Below, in pieces: positions 25,549-34,454 of a stretch of 64,000 nt of DNA. The stretch is from Hyphomicrobiales bacterium (lineage in GTDB: Bacteria; Pseudomonadota; Alphaproteobacteria; Rhizobiales; Rhizobiaceae), in NCBI GenBank assembly GCA_900472175.1, contig UCHD01000017.1, forward strand, positions 62,001 to 126,000, in the 5' to 3' direction. Each line of letters begins with the position of its first letter. Position 1 is the first letter of the stretch. Position numbers and translations under genes: made by a program. The notes below the pieces were generated by a model that was not told the origin of the DNA, searched no databases, and was given only the letters and a program-made list of their open reading frames with translations.

Positions 25549-26430
25549 TCAGAGCTTCTTTGCCTGACGCCAGCGCGCCGGCGTCGTCCCCTCGACCGTC
25601 CGGAAAATGCGGGTGAAATGTGCCTGATCCGTGAAACCAGCTTCAGCAGCAATCGCCCGCAGCGGCATTTTGCCCGCAACAAGCAATTCCTTTGCTTTTC
25701 CAAGTCTTGCATTGATCTGGCACTGGTGAGGCGTCACGCCGGTCGTCGCCTTGAAAGCGTGACTGAAAAGGGACGGTGACAACCCGGTGACATCGGCCAG
25801 TTCCTGCAGCCGGATGGTGCGCTGGCAATTGGCCTCGATGAAATCGAACGTTCTGCACAATTGCCAGTCGGTCAGTCCGCTGCGTTTTGGATGGCTGGGC
25901 ACTTCCATGTTCAGGGCCCCGATTATCAAGGCCTGGCACAGGCCATCCCCATAGAGGCCATGCAAGGGCTCAGGGTTGGTGAACTCCTCCGCGATCAGCC
26001 TCGCGAGCCCGACCAGACGGTGATCGTCCATCATCAAACGCGGCGTGTTGATACGGTCCGGATCGATGTCGTCTCCGAATTGTCCGAGAAGAACGTCCAG
26101 CTTGAAATGAACATCGAGGTGGCGAAGGAAGGTTTGATCGACCACCTCCAACTCAACCTTCACATGGGCAGGTATGTAGGAAACACTCGGCCGGTCGATA
26201 GGACCGGCGAACGTCCGGCCGTCCCCGAGCGTCATGCGCATGCCCTGCGGGCCACCTCTGGCATCGAGTACGATAAACAGACGCGGATCGTCGCCAAGAT
26301 AGGCGCCACCTGCCGAAGGCGCACACTCCACATCCCAGATGGCGACGCTCGCGCCGCTCCATAAACGCGAATCGCTGGATGTCACGGTGAAGCCGCTGAT
26401 GGCGTTTTGCATGCGAGGTTGAAAAGTCAT
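25549..26430 (-). CDS. AraC family transcriptional regulator
   Basis: A 293-residue regulator with a cupin-like N-terminal sensing part and a C-terminal double HTH. IRLQELADVTGLSPSLFSHAFKATTGVTPHQC is the first helix-turn-helix, and MPLRAIAAEAGFTDQAHFTRIFRTVEGTTPARWRQ the second with its family signature. It lies about 155 bases before the TonB-receptor start on the same strand, the common arrangement for an activator of a siderophore receptor. The inducer, possibly the ferri-siderophore, is inferred. Confidence 0.9.
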   Translation of the reverse strand: MTFQPRMQNAISGFTVTSSDSRLWSGASVAIWDVECAPSAGGAYLGDDPRLFIVLDARGGPQGMRMTLGDGRTFAGPIDRPSVSYIPAHVKVELEVVDQTFLRHLDVHFKLDVLLGQFGDDIDPDRINTPRLMMDDHRLVGLARLIAEEFTNPEPLHGLYGDGLCQALIIGALNMEVPSHPKRSGLTDWQLCRTFDFIEANCQRTIRLQELADVTGLSPSLFSHAFKATTGVTPHQCQINARLGKAKELLVAGKMPLRAIAAEAGFTDQAHFTRIFRTVEGTTPARWRQAKKL

Positions 26431-26919
26431 CGGCAGCTCGCTGTCCTGGAGGCTAAAACCATGAGCTCATTACCATATTTATAATACCCGCCGCGGGTGC
26501 ACACTACGTCGCCGGCGACATCACCTGCCAGCTACTGAGCTCGCTCGCAACCAATCCGTTGGGCTGGAGATGTCACTTTGCACCTAATTTCGACACCATA
26601 ACATCAATCATTTCAATATCTTATATTGAAATTTAAACTGACAGTTTTCCTCGAGTTTTATCGGCTGACGTGAGAATCAGTCATCACGGTCAAGGGCCCG
26701 CAAGGGCCGGGATGAGGCATCCAGCCGTCTCGCCTTTGTTTTGCACGCTAAACATTATTGCCGCCTCATCCTTTGAAACGGCTTTCCATCATTCGGAAGA
26801 TAAAGGCGAGGCCGCTCGTGGGACCTACGTAAGGAACGCCACGAGCAGAGCTATGAAGAGGCGTGCGGCACGGCAGAAAATATCGACGCCAACCGTGCGC
26901 TATTCTCTGCCGCGTCCCT
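26431..26919. other. Intergenic region with a short inverted repeat
   Basis: These 489 bases separate araC and guaA, both on the minus strand. A perfect inverted repeat with 10-base arms (ATTTCAATAT at 26610-26619, ATATTGAAAT at 26623-26632, 3-base centre) lies in an AT-rich stretch about 180 bases upstream of the AraC start. It could be a regulatory site or a stem. The rest shows only weak 7-base stems around 26815-26845. No supported gene was seen. Confidence 0.5.
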
Positions 26920-28482
26920 TTATTCCCACTCGATCGTGCCGGGCGGCTTTGACGTCACGTCGTAGACGACGCGGTTGATACCGCGGACTTCGTTGATGAT
27001 GCGGGTGGCGGCGCGGCCGAGGAAGTCCATGTCGTAATGGTAGAAATCCGCCGTCATGCCATCGACCGAGGTGACGGCGCGAAGGGCGCAGACGAATTCG
27101 TAGGTGCGGCCGTCGCCCATGACGCCGACGGTCTGGACCGGCAACAGCACGGCGAATGCCTGCCAGATGGCGTCGTAGAGGCCAGCCTTGCGGATCTCGT
27201 CGAGATAGACGGCATCGGCTTCGCGCAGGATTTCCAGCTTTTCGCGGGTGATACCGCCCGGGCAGCGGATGGCAAGGCCCGGACCCGGGAACGGGTGGCG
27301 ACCGATGAACGAGTCCGGCAGGCCGAGTTCCTTGCCGAGAACGCGGACTTCGTCCTTGAACAGTTCGCGCAGCGGCTCGACCAGCTGCATGTTCATGCGG
27401 GCAGGCAGGCCGCCGACATTGTGGTGCGACTTGATGGTGACCGAGGGGCCGCCGGTGAAGGAGACGCTTTCGATCACATCCGGATAGAGCGTGCCCTGGG
27501 CAAGGAAATCGGCGCCGCCGAGCTTCTTGGCTTCCGCCTCGAATACGTCGATGAACAGCTTGCCGATGGTCTTGCGCTTGGTTTCCGGATCGCTTTCGCC
27601 TTCCAGCGCATTGATGAACATGTCGGATGCATCGACATGAACGAGGTGCAGGTTGTAGTGCTCCTTGAACATGGCGACGACATCGGCCGCCTCGTTCTTG
27701 CGCATCAGGCCGTGGTCGACGAGGATGCAGGTGAGCTGGTCGCCGACGGCTTCATGGATCAGCAGAGCCGCAACGGATGAATCAACGCCGCCGGACAGGC
27801 CGCAGATGACGCGCTTGTCGCCGACCTGCTTGCGGATTTCGGTGACGGCCTTTTCGCGGTAAGCGGCCATCGACCAGTCGCCCTTGAGACCAGCGATCTT
27901 GTGAACGAAATTAGCCAAGAGCTTCGCGCCATCCGGCGTGTGCACGACTTCCGGATGGAACTGGACGGCGTAGAATTTCTTGTCTTCATTGGCGATGAAG
28001 GCAAACGGCGCGTTCGGCGATGTCGCGACAACATCGAAACCGGCCGGAATCGCGGTGACGCGGTCGCCATGGCTCATCCACACCTGATGGCGGGACCCAA
28101 CGGTCCAGAGGCCGTCGTAAAGCGCGCATTCCTTGTCGATCTCGATGAAGGCGCGGCCGAACTCGCGGTGATGGCCGGCCTCGACCTTGCCACCGAGCTG
28201 TTCGCACATGGTCTGCTGGCCGTAGCAGATGCCAAGGACCGGCAGGCCGCTGTCGAAAATCACCTGCGGCGCACGCGGCGAGCCGATATCGAGCGTCGAG
28301 GCCGGGCTGCCGGACAGGATGACCGCCTTCGGCTTCAGCCGCTTGAAGCCTTCTTCCGCCGACTGGAAAGGCACGATCTCGCAATAGACGCCGGTCTCGC
28401 GCACGCGGCGGGCGATCAGCTGGGTGACCTGGCTGCCGAAATCGACGATGAGAACGGTATCGGGATGGACTGTCGCTGTCAT
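26920..28482 (-). CDS. guaA: GMP synthase (glutamine-hydrolysing)
   Basis: The 520-residue enzyme converts XMP, glutamine and ATP to GMP. It has an N-terminal class I glutamine amidotransferase domain (GICYGQQTM, nucleophile C86; QFHPEVVHT with the catalytic His-Glu pair). An ATP-pyrophosphatase domain follows ([16 protein letters not shown]-loop, about residues 222-236), then the C-terminal dimerisation domain ending KPPGTIEWE. Full length, with no frameshift. Located 109 bases after the nucleosidase gene on the same strand. Confidence 0.98.
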   Translation of the reverse strand: MTATVHPDTVLIVDFGSQVTQLIARRVRETGVYCEIVPFQSAEEGFKRLKPKAVILSGSPASTLDIGSPRAPQVIFDSGLPVLGICYGQQTMCEQLGGKVEAGHHREFGRAFIEIDKECALYDGLWTVGSRHQVWMSHGDRVTAIPAGFDVVATSPNAPFAFIANEDKKFYAVQFHPEVVHTPDGAKLLANFVHKIAGLKGDWSMAAYREKAVTEIRKQVGDKRVICGLSGGVDSSVAALLIHEAVGDQLTCILVDHGLMRKNEAADVVAMFKEHYNLHLVHVDASDMFINALEGESDPETKRKTIGKLFIDVFEAEAKKLGGADFLAQGTLYPDVIESVSFTGGPSVTIKSHHNVGGLPARMNMQLVEPLRELFKDEVRVLGKELGLPDSFIGRHPFPGPGLAIRCPGGITREKLEILREADAVYLDEIRKAGLYDAIWQAFAVLLPVQTVGVMGDGRTYEFVCALRAVTSVDGMTADFYHYDMDFLGRAATRIINEVRGINRVVYDVTSKPPGTIEWE

Positions 28483-28591
28483 GACGCGCTTCCGTTGGCT
28501 TGGGCTTATGTGATGGGGAACTATGGCGAGCCTTTAAATAAAGGCGCGCCCAAGCGCAACGATTACATTGCACCCGGACAATTTTGCGGCC

Positions 28592-29230
28592 TCAAACGGT
28601 GATTTCGCCGGTTTTCAGGGCGTTTTCCAGTGCATCGGCAGCGTTCGCCAGCTTCTCGTCGATCACGTGCAGATATTCCGTCCAGTCGCTGACATGCTTG
28701 AGTTCGGCCTTGCCATCGGAAATGCCGCGCAGGCCGATCAGCGGCAGGCCGAACGACTGGCAGGCGCGCAGCACGGCAAAGGTTTCCATCTCGACCATAT
28801 CGGCAGCAATCGTCTCGTAAGCCGCACCAGAGACGATGTTGGCGCCGGTCGACAGGCTCGCCTGTTTGACGCCAGGAATACGCAGCGGCAGATCAACCAC
28901 GACAGGCAGATCCAGAAACGGCGTCGCGCCCTTTTCAAAGCCAAGCGGCGAGGCATCCATATCGCGATAGGCAACCGAGGTCGCCTGATAGACCTCAGCC
29001 TGCTCCAACCGGGCTGAACCGGCCGAGCCAAGCGAGACAACAAGATCCGGCAGGCTGCCCCGATGAGCCAGCTCGGCAAGCGTCCGTGTCAGCGTCACGG
29101 CCGCCTCGACCGGGCCGACGCCGGTCATCAGCGGCGAGATGCGCTCGCGCAGATGTACGCCGTATTCGGCATCGACGGCCATGACATAGAGCAGCGTCTT
29201 GCCCGCCACATGCTTCAGTTCGAATGTCAT
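28592..29230 (-). CDS. 5'-methylthioadenosine/S-adenosylhomocysteine nucleosidase-like protein
   Basis: A 212-residue protein of the nucleoside phosphorylase superfamily. It has an N-terminal MAVDAEYGVHL, a glycine-rich MTGVGPVEAA, VVSLGSAGSA, VEMETFAVLRAC with the ribose-binding glutamate, and GISDGKAEL with the catalytic aspartate. The family cleaves adenine from methylthioadenosine and S-adenosylhomocysteine to recycle sulfur and the methyl cycle. It is shorter at the N-terminus than the E. coli enzyme. It overlaps the thioesterase gene by four bases. Confidence 0.83.
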   Translation of the reverse strand: MTFELKHVAGKTLLYVMAVDAEYGVHLRERISPLMTGVGPVEAAVTLTRTLAELAHRGSLPDLVVSLGSAGSARLEQAEVYQATSVAYRDMDASPLGFEKGATPFLDLPVVVDLPLRIPGVKQASLSTGANIVSGAAYETIAADMVEMETFAVLRACQSFGLPLIGLRGISDGKAELKHVSDWTEYLHVIDEKLANAADALENALKTGEITV

Positions 29231-29661
29231 CCTTCAATTCCCTCGCGTCCACGGATCACCATCATCGTGCCGGTCATCGATGCAATCAGCTTGGCCGGGC
29301 CATCCTGTGAAATCGCATAGCCCCGGCCATCGGAAACGATGATCGTCGTGCCGGGCTTGGTGACTTCGCCGCGAAACAGGAACCGCTCGCCGCGCCCCGG
29401 CGACATCAGGTTGACCTTGAACTCGATGGTGAGGATCGAGGCATCGGGATCGATCACCGAATAGGCGGCATAGGTGCCGGCCGCATCGAGCGCCGCCGAA
29501 ATGATGCCCGCATGCAGGAAACCATGCTGCTGCGTCAGCTTCTCGTCGAAGGGAAGCTCGATCTCGACAGACCCCTGTTCCACCCGCGTCAACTCCGCCC
29601 CGATAGTCGCCATCGCGGCCTGCCGATCAAAACTCCTGCGGATGCGCTCGCGAAATTCCAC
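29227..29661 (-). CDS. PaaI-type hotdog-fold thioesterase
   Basis: A hotdog-fold acyl-CoA thioesterase-like protein of about 144 residues. The family pattern is QQHGFLHAGIISAALDAAGTYAAYSVI with the catalytic-site aspartate, followed by FKVNLMSPGRGERFLFRGEV. The frame is open from a TTG at 29727. The GTG at 29661 is preferred because AGAGAG precedes it, and the resulting N-terminus (EFRERIRRSFDRQAAM) is where family members usually begin. It overlaps the nucleosidase gene by four bases. The acyl-CoA substrate is unknown. Confidence 0.82.
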   Translation of the reverse strand: MEFRERIRRSFDRQAAMATIGAELTRVEQGSVEIELPFDEKLTQQHGFLHAGIISAALDAAGTYAAYSVIDPDASILTIEFKVNLMSPGRGERFLFRGEVTKPGTTIIVSDGRGYAISQDGPAKLIASMTGTMMVIRGREGIEG

Positions 29662-29730
29662 CGTGTGCTCTCTATCGCCTGTGTTGCGGGTCGCGCCGAC
29701 AGTCGCATGGTGGAAAAACAAGGACAAGCC

Positions 29731-30183
29731 TCAATTCATGAGGAAAATCGATGTGTTGAGCAGCGTGGCGAAGGCGACCCAAGCGAGATAGGGCGTAAAC
29801 AGCAGCGCGGAGAGACCGCCCTGTTTCCGGCTCACCACGATGAAGCCGGTGATCGAGATCAGCAGCGCGATGATGACGATCAGTGCCATGGCAATCTCCC
29901 GAAACCCGAAGAACAGCGGCGACCAGGCGAAATTGAAGATCATCTGCGCCACCCAGAAGCGCATGGCGGCGGTGCGGCGATGATTGAGGAAGGTGCGGGC
30001 GCCGACAAAGCCGATGATCACATAGAGGATCGACCAGACCGGCGCGAAAATCCAGTTGGGCGGATTGAAGGACGGCTTGACCAGCGACTGATACCATTCG
30101 CCGGGAATGTTGTTGATGCCGATCAGCAGGCCGCAGCCGAGAACGACGGCGATGAAGAGGATGTAGATCAGGATACGGTTCAT
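29731..30183 (-). CDS. tspO: TspO/MBR family membrane protein
   Basis: A 150-residue integral membrane protein with five predicted transmembrane segments. It has the TspO signatures NIPGEWYQSLVKPSFNPPNWIFAPVW near the N-terminus and AWSPLFFGFREIAMA and PYLAWVAFATLLN later. The family binds porphyrins and other tetrapyrroles and influences stress and photosynthesis gene control in alphaproteobacteria. The ATG at 30183 fits the family N-terminus; the frame extends upstream without homology. Divergent from the GNAT gene. Confidence 0.92.
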   Translation of the reverse strand: MNRILIYILFIAVVLGCGLLIGINNIPGEWYQSLVKPSFNPPNWIFAPVWSILYVIIGFVGARTFLNHRRTAAMRFWVAQMIFNFAWSPLFFGFREIAMALIVIIALLISITGFIVVSRKQGGLSALLFTPYLAWVAFATLLNTSIFLMN

Positions 30184-30265
30184 GCCGCATGACATAGGGC
30201 ATGCCTCGGCGAACGCCAGCCGGGCGGGGCTTTTAATTTGGCCGCCGCAATCCCAATATCTTTTC

Positions 30266-30805
30266 ATGGATGACGACATATCTTTCGAGATCAGGCCGGG
30301 CACAGGCGATGATCTGTTCGCGATCGCCGGGGTTCTGGTCGATACATGGCGGTCGGCGTTTCGTGGCTTGCTGCCAGACGATTTTCTCGACGGCATGTCC
30401 CGCGAAGAACAGGCCGTGCGTCACGCCCGCAGGATGGGTTCTCCCGGGGTCTGTTATCTCGTCGCTGTGGAACCTTCCACCGGTGAGATCATCGGCTTTG
30501 TCAATTTCGGTCCGGGGCGCGGCACCGCGCCTGACAATATCCATGAGATCTATGCACTCTATGTCCGGGCCGAACATCAGAGGTCGGGGATCGGCACCGC
30601 TCTTGTCGGCCTGGCGGCAAGGCACTGCGCGGAGAAAGGGGCGAAATCGCTGTTCGCCTGGGTCCTGTCCGGCAATCCCAACCGGAAATTCTACGAGCGG
30701 CTGGGGGCAAAAGCGGTTGAAACGGCGAGTATCTGGCTCGATGACAGGCATTACGAGCAGGTTGCCTATCTTTGGGAGGATATGGCCTCTCTCTTGCAGC
30801 ACTGA
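30266..30805 (+). CDS. GNAT family N-acetyltransferase
   Basis: A 179-residue acetyltransferase with the GNAT core. The acetyl-CoA pyrophosphate loop is ALYVRAEHQRSGIGTALVGLA (Q/R-x-x-G-x-G/A pattern), preceded by strand IIGFVNFGPGRG and followed by SLFAWVLSGNPNRKFYERLGA, the motif B typical of small-molecule acetylating members. The ATG at 30266 sits where the family usually begins (ISFEIRPGTGDDLFAIAGV). The acceptor is unknown. Stands alone between tspO and the DUF1513 gene. Confidence 0.88.
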   Translation: MDDDISFEIRPGTGDDLFAIAGVLVDTWRSAFRGLLPDDFLDGMSREEQAVRHARRMGSPGVCYLVAVEPSTGEIIGFVNFGPGRGTAPDNIHEIYALYVRAEHQRSGIGTALVGLAARHCAEKGAKSLFAWVLSGNPNRKFYERLGAKAVETASIWLDDRHYEQVAYLWEDMASLLQH

Positions 30806-30818
30806 GACGCCTCTCCTC

Positions 30819-31922
30819 TCAAAGCTTGCCGATCCGGATGATATGCTGGTCCCAGGCGACCCGGCTTTTGGTTTCGCCGAACGATCCTGAATAGGACGAT
30901 GATACGAAGCCATGGGGTGACGCGGCGATGCCCGCCGCATCGGCCAGGCTTTCCTGGCTGACGACCCGGCCGGTCTTTGCATCGATCGTCACCTCAACGC
31001 CCCCCTTCGGCGACGTCAGCCCAACCAGCCCGTCACGCCGGTTGACGGCGATGGCACCCACATAGTTGGCGAGCGCGAGCGCTGTCTCTTCCGGCAACTC
31101 AAGAAAGCGGATGTCCTCTCCGCGCGCAAAGGAGCCGGCGAGCGGCGGCAGATCGTTGCGGGCACCTTCGTACTGGCAGGCAAACCAGACTTTTCCATCC
31201 GCGTCGATATCGACATGGCGGGTCGAGAGTTGGCGCAGGTTATCCGGCATCGCATGACGTTCGATCAGGGCGCCGGTGGCCGTGTCGATCAGCGCCAGCG
31301 ATGGCTCCATGTGGTCGAGATTGAGCTTGGTACGGCCGAAATCCGGATGGGTCTCGATGCCACCATTGGCAACCACCAGCATATGGCCGTCCGCCGACAA
31401 GGTCATGTCATGTGGGCCGATGCCATAGGACGGAAACTCGCCGATGCGGGCAAAGCCGTTGGTGCCGTCATAGACGCCGATCATGCCGCGATTACCGGCG
31501 AAATCGTTCTCCGTCGCATAGAGCAGGCGTCCATTCGCGGAAAAGCAGCCGTGACCATAAAAGTGCCGGCCTTCGACGGAGGTAATAATGATCGGTTCGA
31601 TGCTGTCGTCCGGCGCAAAGATCATCGCATAGGTGCCGGGGCGGCGGGCAAAGGCAACGGCGCGGTTGGTCACCGGTGACCAGGTCATGCCGTGTGCACG
31701 GGCGGGCAATGGCACTCGCTCGATGATGGCGCCCTCTTCCGTCAGTGTCGCAACACCGTAGGACCCATCGGGCGCCATGAACGCGGAGGCATAGACGGCA
31801 TCCGTGCGTGACAGCGCGAAGGCGGCTTGTGGTGCAAGGGTTGCTGCCCAGGTTGCACCGGCCATTGTCAGAAAGGCGCGGCGATCAATGAGAGTTTGGT
31901 TGGAGGTGTTTTGGTATGCCAT
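30819..31922 (-). CDS. DUF1513 family protein with Tat signal
   Basis: A 367-residue predicted beta-propeller exported folded by the Tat route. DRRAFLTMAGATWAATLAPQAAFA near the N-terminus contains the RR motif, hydrophobic core and an AFA cleavage site. Repeated blade-like strands follow, for example FYGHGCFSANGRLLYATEN and YGIGPHDMTLSADGHMLVVANGG. DUF1513 genes are commonly found with imelysin and di-haem oxidoreductase genes, and that cluster lies just upstream here. CorA and a palindromic repeat separate them. The function within the iron cluster is not established. Confidence 0.85.
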   Translation of the reverse strand: MAYQNTSNQTLIDRRAFLTMAGATWAATLAPQAAFALSRTDAVYASAFMAPDGSYGVATLTEEGAIIERVPLPARAHGMTWSPVTNRAVAFARRPGTYAMIFAPDDSIEPIIITSVEGRHFYGHGCFSANGRLLYATENDFAGNRGMIGVYDGTNGFARIGEFPSYGIGPHDMTLSADGHMLVVANGGIETHPDFGRTKLNLDHMEPSLALIDTATGALIERHAMPDNLRQLSTRHVDIDADGKVWFACQYEGARNDLPPLAGSFARGEDIRFLELPEETALALANYVGAIAVNRRDGLVGLTSPKGGVEVTIDAKTGRVVSQESLADAAGIAASPHGFVSSSYSGSFGETKSRVAWDQHIIRIGKL

Positions 31923-31960
31923 GCAAAAAGATCCGAATTGGCCGGTGCGCTTTTTAGCTC

Positions 31961-32077
31961 CCGTCATTCCTGTGACAAGCACAGGAATCCAGCCATGCGA
32001 CGTCAGTCGCATGGAAGAGCCTCTTGCGGCGCAGACGCGCCGCTACTGGATCCCCGCCACAAGGGCGAGGATGACGG
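31961..32077. repeat. Palindromic intergenic repeat (BIME/RIME-like)
   Basis: This 117-base element has imperfect inverted ends. CCGTCAT begins the left end and ATGACGG closes the right, with ATCCAG and CTGGAT inside. It also contains a perfect internal hairpin: CCATGCGAC (31993-32001), GTCA, GTCGCATGG (32006-32014). Elements of this pattern occur in many copies between genes of rhizobia (from memory). It sits between corA and the DUF1513 gene and may act as a 3' stem for the corA message. Confidence 0.7.
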
Positions 32078-32120
32078 AGAACCTGGGAAATTGCCAGACA
32101 CACCGGGTTGAATAACGCGC

Positions 32121-33110
32121 TTAAAGCCAGCCCCGCCGCTTGAAATACAGGAACGGCACGACTGCCGACAACACCATCGCGAACAGCGCCAGCGGATAAC
32201 CGAACGAGAATTTCAGCTCCGGCATAGCATCGAAGTTCATTCCGTAGATCGACGCGACCAGCGTCGGCGGAAGGAAGACGACGGAGGCCACCGAGAAAAT
32301 CTTGATGATCTGGTTCTGCTCCAGATTGATCAAGCCCAGCGTCGCATCGAGCAGGAAGTTGATCTTGTTCGATAGAAACAAGGCGTGATCGCCAAGCGCC
32401 GCCGCATCGCGCTGGATCAGCTTGATCCGCTGGCGGCTCTCCTTGATCGCCTTGCGCGTGCCGATGCCATCCAGCGCCGTATGATAGGCGACGAGACGTC
32501 CGACACTGACGAGGCTTTCGCGGATGACGCTCAGGAAATCCCCCTTCTGGCCGATCTGTTCGATCAGCGACTGCAGGTCGCGGGTTTTCTTGGTGACGCT
32601 CGAATGGCTCTTGCGGAACACTTCGCGCGAAATGCCGTCGATCTCGTTGCCGATCCGCTCCAGCGCATCCGCCGTCCGGTCGATCATTGCCTCCAGCAGG
32701 CCGACCATCACCAGCTCGCCGCTGTCGCAGGAAACACCGTTCAGGCGCTGCATGCGCGCGGCATAGAGATGAAACGGTTTCGGGTCCGCATGGCGCACCG
32801 TGACCAGCGTCGCGCCCTTCAGGATGAACGTCACCGGTACCTTCACCGGGTTGTCGCCATCAAGTTCAGTCGCGGCCGTCATCGTCATGAACTCGGCGCC
32901 GTCCTCCTGATAGAGGCGGTCGGAGAGTTCAATCTCCTGCATTTCATCGCGCGTCGGGATTTCGATACCGAGATGCTGCTCGACGCTGCGGGTTTCATCC
33001 TGCGCGGGATTGAACAGGTCGAACCACACGATCGGCGTGGTTTCACCCAGTTCCGGGATGGCATCGATAGGGGCAAGGTGATTGTTCTGGCAGGAATAGA
33101 TGCGCAGCAT
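32121..33110 (-). CDS. CorA-family magnesium/divalent cation transporter
   Basis: A 329-residue CorA-type channel: a large cytoplasmic N-terminal domain and two C-terminal transmembrane helices. The selectivity motif GMN (in SIYGMNFDAMPELKF) lies between helices, and the tail is RRGWL. FLPPTLVASIYGMNF is the family signature. The first in-frame TTG at 33122 is discounted; the ATG at 33110 with GGAA upstream is preferred. It lies between the imelysin-like gene and DUF1513, with gaps of about 200 bases on both sides, so it may have its own promoter. Confidence 0.92.
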   Translation of the reverse strand: MLRIYSCQNNHLAPIDAIPELGETTPIVWFDLFNPAQDETRSVEQHLGIEIPTRDEMQEIELSDRLYQEDGAEFMTMTAATELDGDNPVKVPVTFILKGATLVTVRHADPKPFHLYAARMQRLNGVSCDSGELVMVGLLEAMIDRTADALERIGNEIDGISREVFRKSHSSVTKKTRDLQSLIEQIGQKGDFLSVIRESLVSVGRLVAYHTALDGIGTRKAIKESRQRIKLIQRDAAALGDHALFLSNKINFLLDATLGLINLEQNQIIKIFSVASVVFLPPTLVASIYGMNFDAMPELKFSFGYPLALFAMVLSAVVPFLYFKRRGWL

Positions 33111-33326
33111 GTCGGGTTCCAATCTGGCAAGTCATCGACCGCCAGCAGGCACCCTTGTGATCAGGGCCGGACGGTCGAAAAAATCGAAGCTCTACTTCGA
33201 CTGTCGGGGTTCATGATCCGTTGATCCTTGTTTGGCCGTGCTCACAGGTGAACACGGCTGATCCATTGCGCCAATGTGCTTTTGTTGTCAACCGCTTGCC
33301 GGCTGGGCGAATGCAGTCTTTTTTGC

Positions 33327-34454
33327 TCAGTCGCCATCAGCAAAGGAGAAGCCCGAACTGAGCCCGATCGCAGCGCCAAAATCGAGGTTCAACCGCTGCA
33401 GAACGTTGTTGGTGTTCTGCAGAATACGGTTCAGCCTGCCGCGCTGTTCATCGTTGGCAATCGCCTCCTCAAGCGGCAGATCGATCTCATCGAGGTCATC
33501 GACATTGGCCTGCAGCAGGTAATTGATCGCGCTGATCATGTCGCGGTTTCCGTCCGGCAGCAGTGCATCCATGCCGGACGCATTGAACAGGGCCTGCAGT
33601 GCCGAAAAGTTTGCCGAGAGCGCTGGCATGGTGTTACCGGAGCGCCAGTAGATGGCCATTTTCGGATGGCCCTTGTCCGGTTCGCCCTTGATGATCCCGG
33701 CATAGAAAGGCCGCAGACGCTGATCTCTGATGCTTTCGACGCCATGAACGAGAATACCCAGCAACTCGGTCGCCGCTTCCTTGCCGTCACGATAGACGGG
33801 ATTGTCCGGCCCCGGGTTCTTCCAGGCGGACTGGATGCCATCCGGCTTTTCCCATTCGGCGTGCAGTTCACCGGCCACGGCTTTCAGGTTATCGGCGATG
33901 GCGGCGCCATAGCGGCAGCGAAAGCCGTTCTTCTCGGTTGGCAGGACTTCGGCCCCGGTACCGTAAAGCACATATTCCAGCGCCCCCAGCCCCTGGGCTG
34001 CAACGCTCTTGCCTTTCAGGCTCTCTGCGGTGGTAGCCGTTTCGTCATTGGTTGCCAGAATACGCTGAACCTGCTTCAGCCCAGTGCTCTTGCGATCCGG
34101 GAAGAACAGGAAGCGTTCGAACCGATTGCCTTCGATCACCGGTCCGACACGGACGATCTCGATCGTCGACCATTGCTGGACGACTTCGTCGAAACTCATC
34201 TGCACGTCGCCGAGCGTTTCACCGGACGGCTTTTCGCAGAGCGTATGGGCGGCCTCGGCCAGCGTTTCCGTGCCTTCCAGCAGATCGCGATAGCCAGGCC
34301 GGATAAAATCGTCGACCGCCTTCTGCATGACACCCGGCACGGCATCCACGCGCAGCCCGGCGCGCGGCGCGGCCGCTTCCTCATCTTCTGCCATGGCGGA
34401 CAGCGGCAGGAAGAAAAGGCTCAACCCGAGAAGCAGGATATGCCGGTGGCGCAT
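33327..34454 (-). CDS. Imelysin-like periplasmic protein with altered motif
   Basis: A 375-residue exported protein. The Sec signal is MRHRHILLLGLSLFFLPLSAMA, and a four-helix imelysin-like domain follows. The family GxHxxE motif reads GLGALE at residues 155-160, so glycine replaces the histidine; the downstream glutamate is kept. Imelysin proteins are iron-regulated periplasmic proteins thought to bind iron. It overlaps the di-haem oxidoreductase gene by one base (TGATG), the second imelysin-type gene of the operon. Confidence 0.87.
   Translation of the reverse strand: MRHRHILLLGLSLFFLPLSAMAEDEEAAAPRAGLRVDAVPGVMQKAVDDFIRPGYRDLLEGTETLAEAAHTLCEKPSGETLGDVQMSFDEVVQQWSTIEIVRVGPVIEGNRFERFLFFPDRKSTGLKQVQRILATNDETATTAESLKGKSVAAQGLGALEYVLYGTGAEVLPTEKNGFRCRYGAAIADNLKAVAGELHAEWEKPDGIQSAWKNPGPDNPVYRDGKEAATELLGILVHGVESIRDQRLRPFYAGIIKGEPDKGHPKMAIYWRSGNTMPALSANFSALQALFNASGMDALLPDGNRDMISAINYLLQANVDDLDEIDLPLEEAIANDEQRGRLNRILQNTNNVLQRLNLDFGAAIGLSSGFSFADGD

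Noticed and set aside
26670..26978. Open frame of 102 codons on the plus strand
   Set aside because: No ribosome-binding site, overlaps the end of guaA antisense, and has no recognisable sequence.
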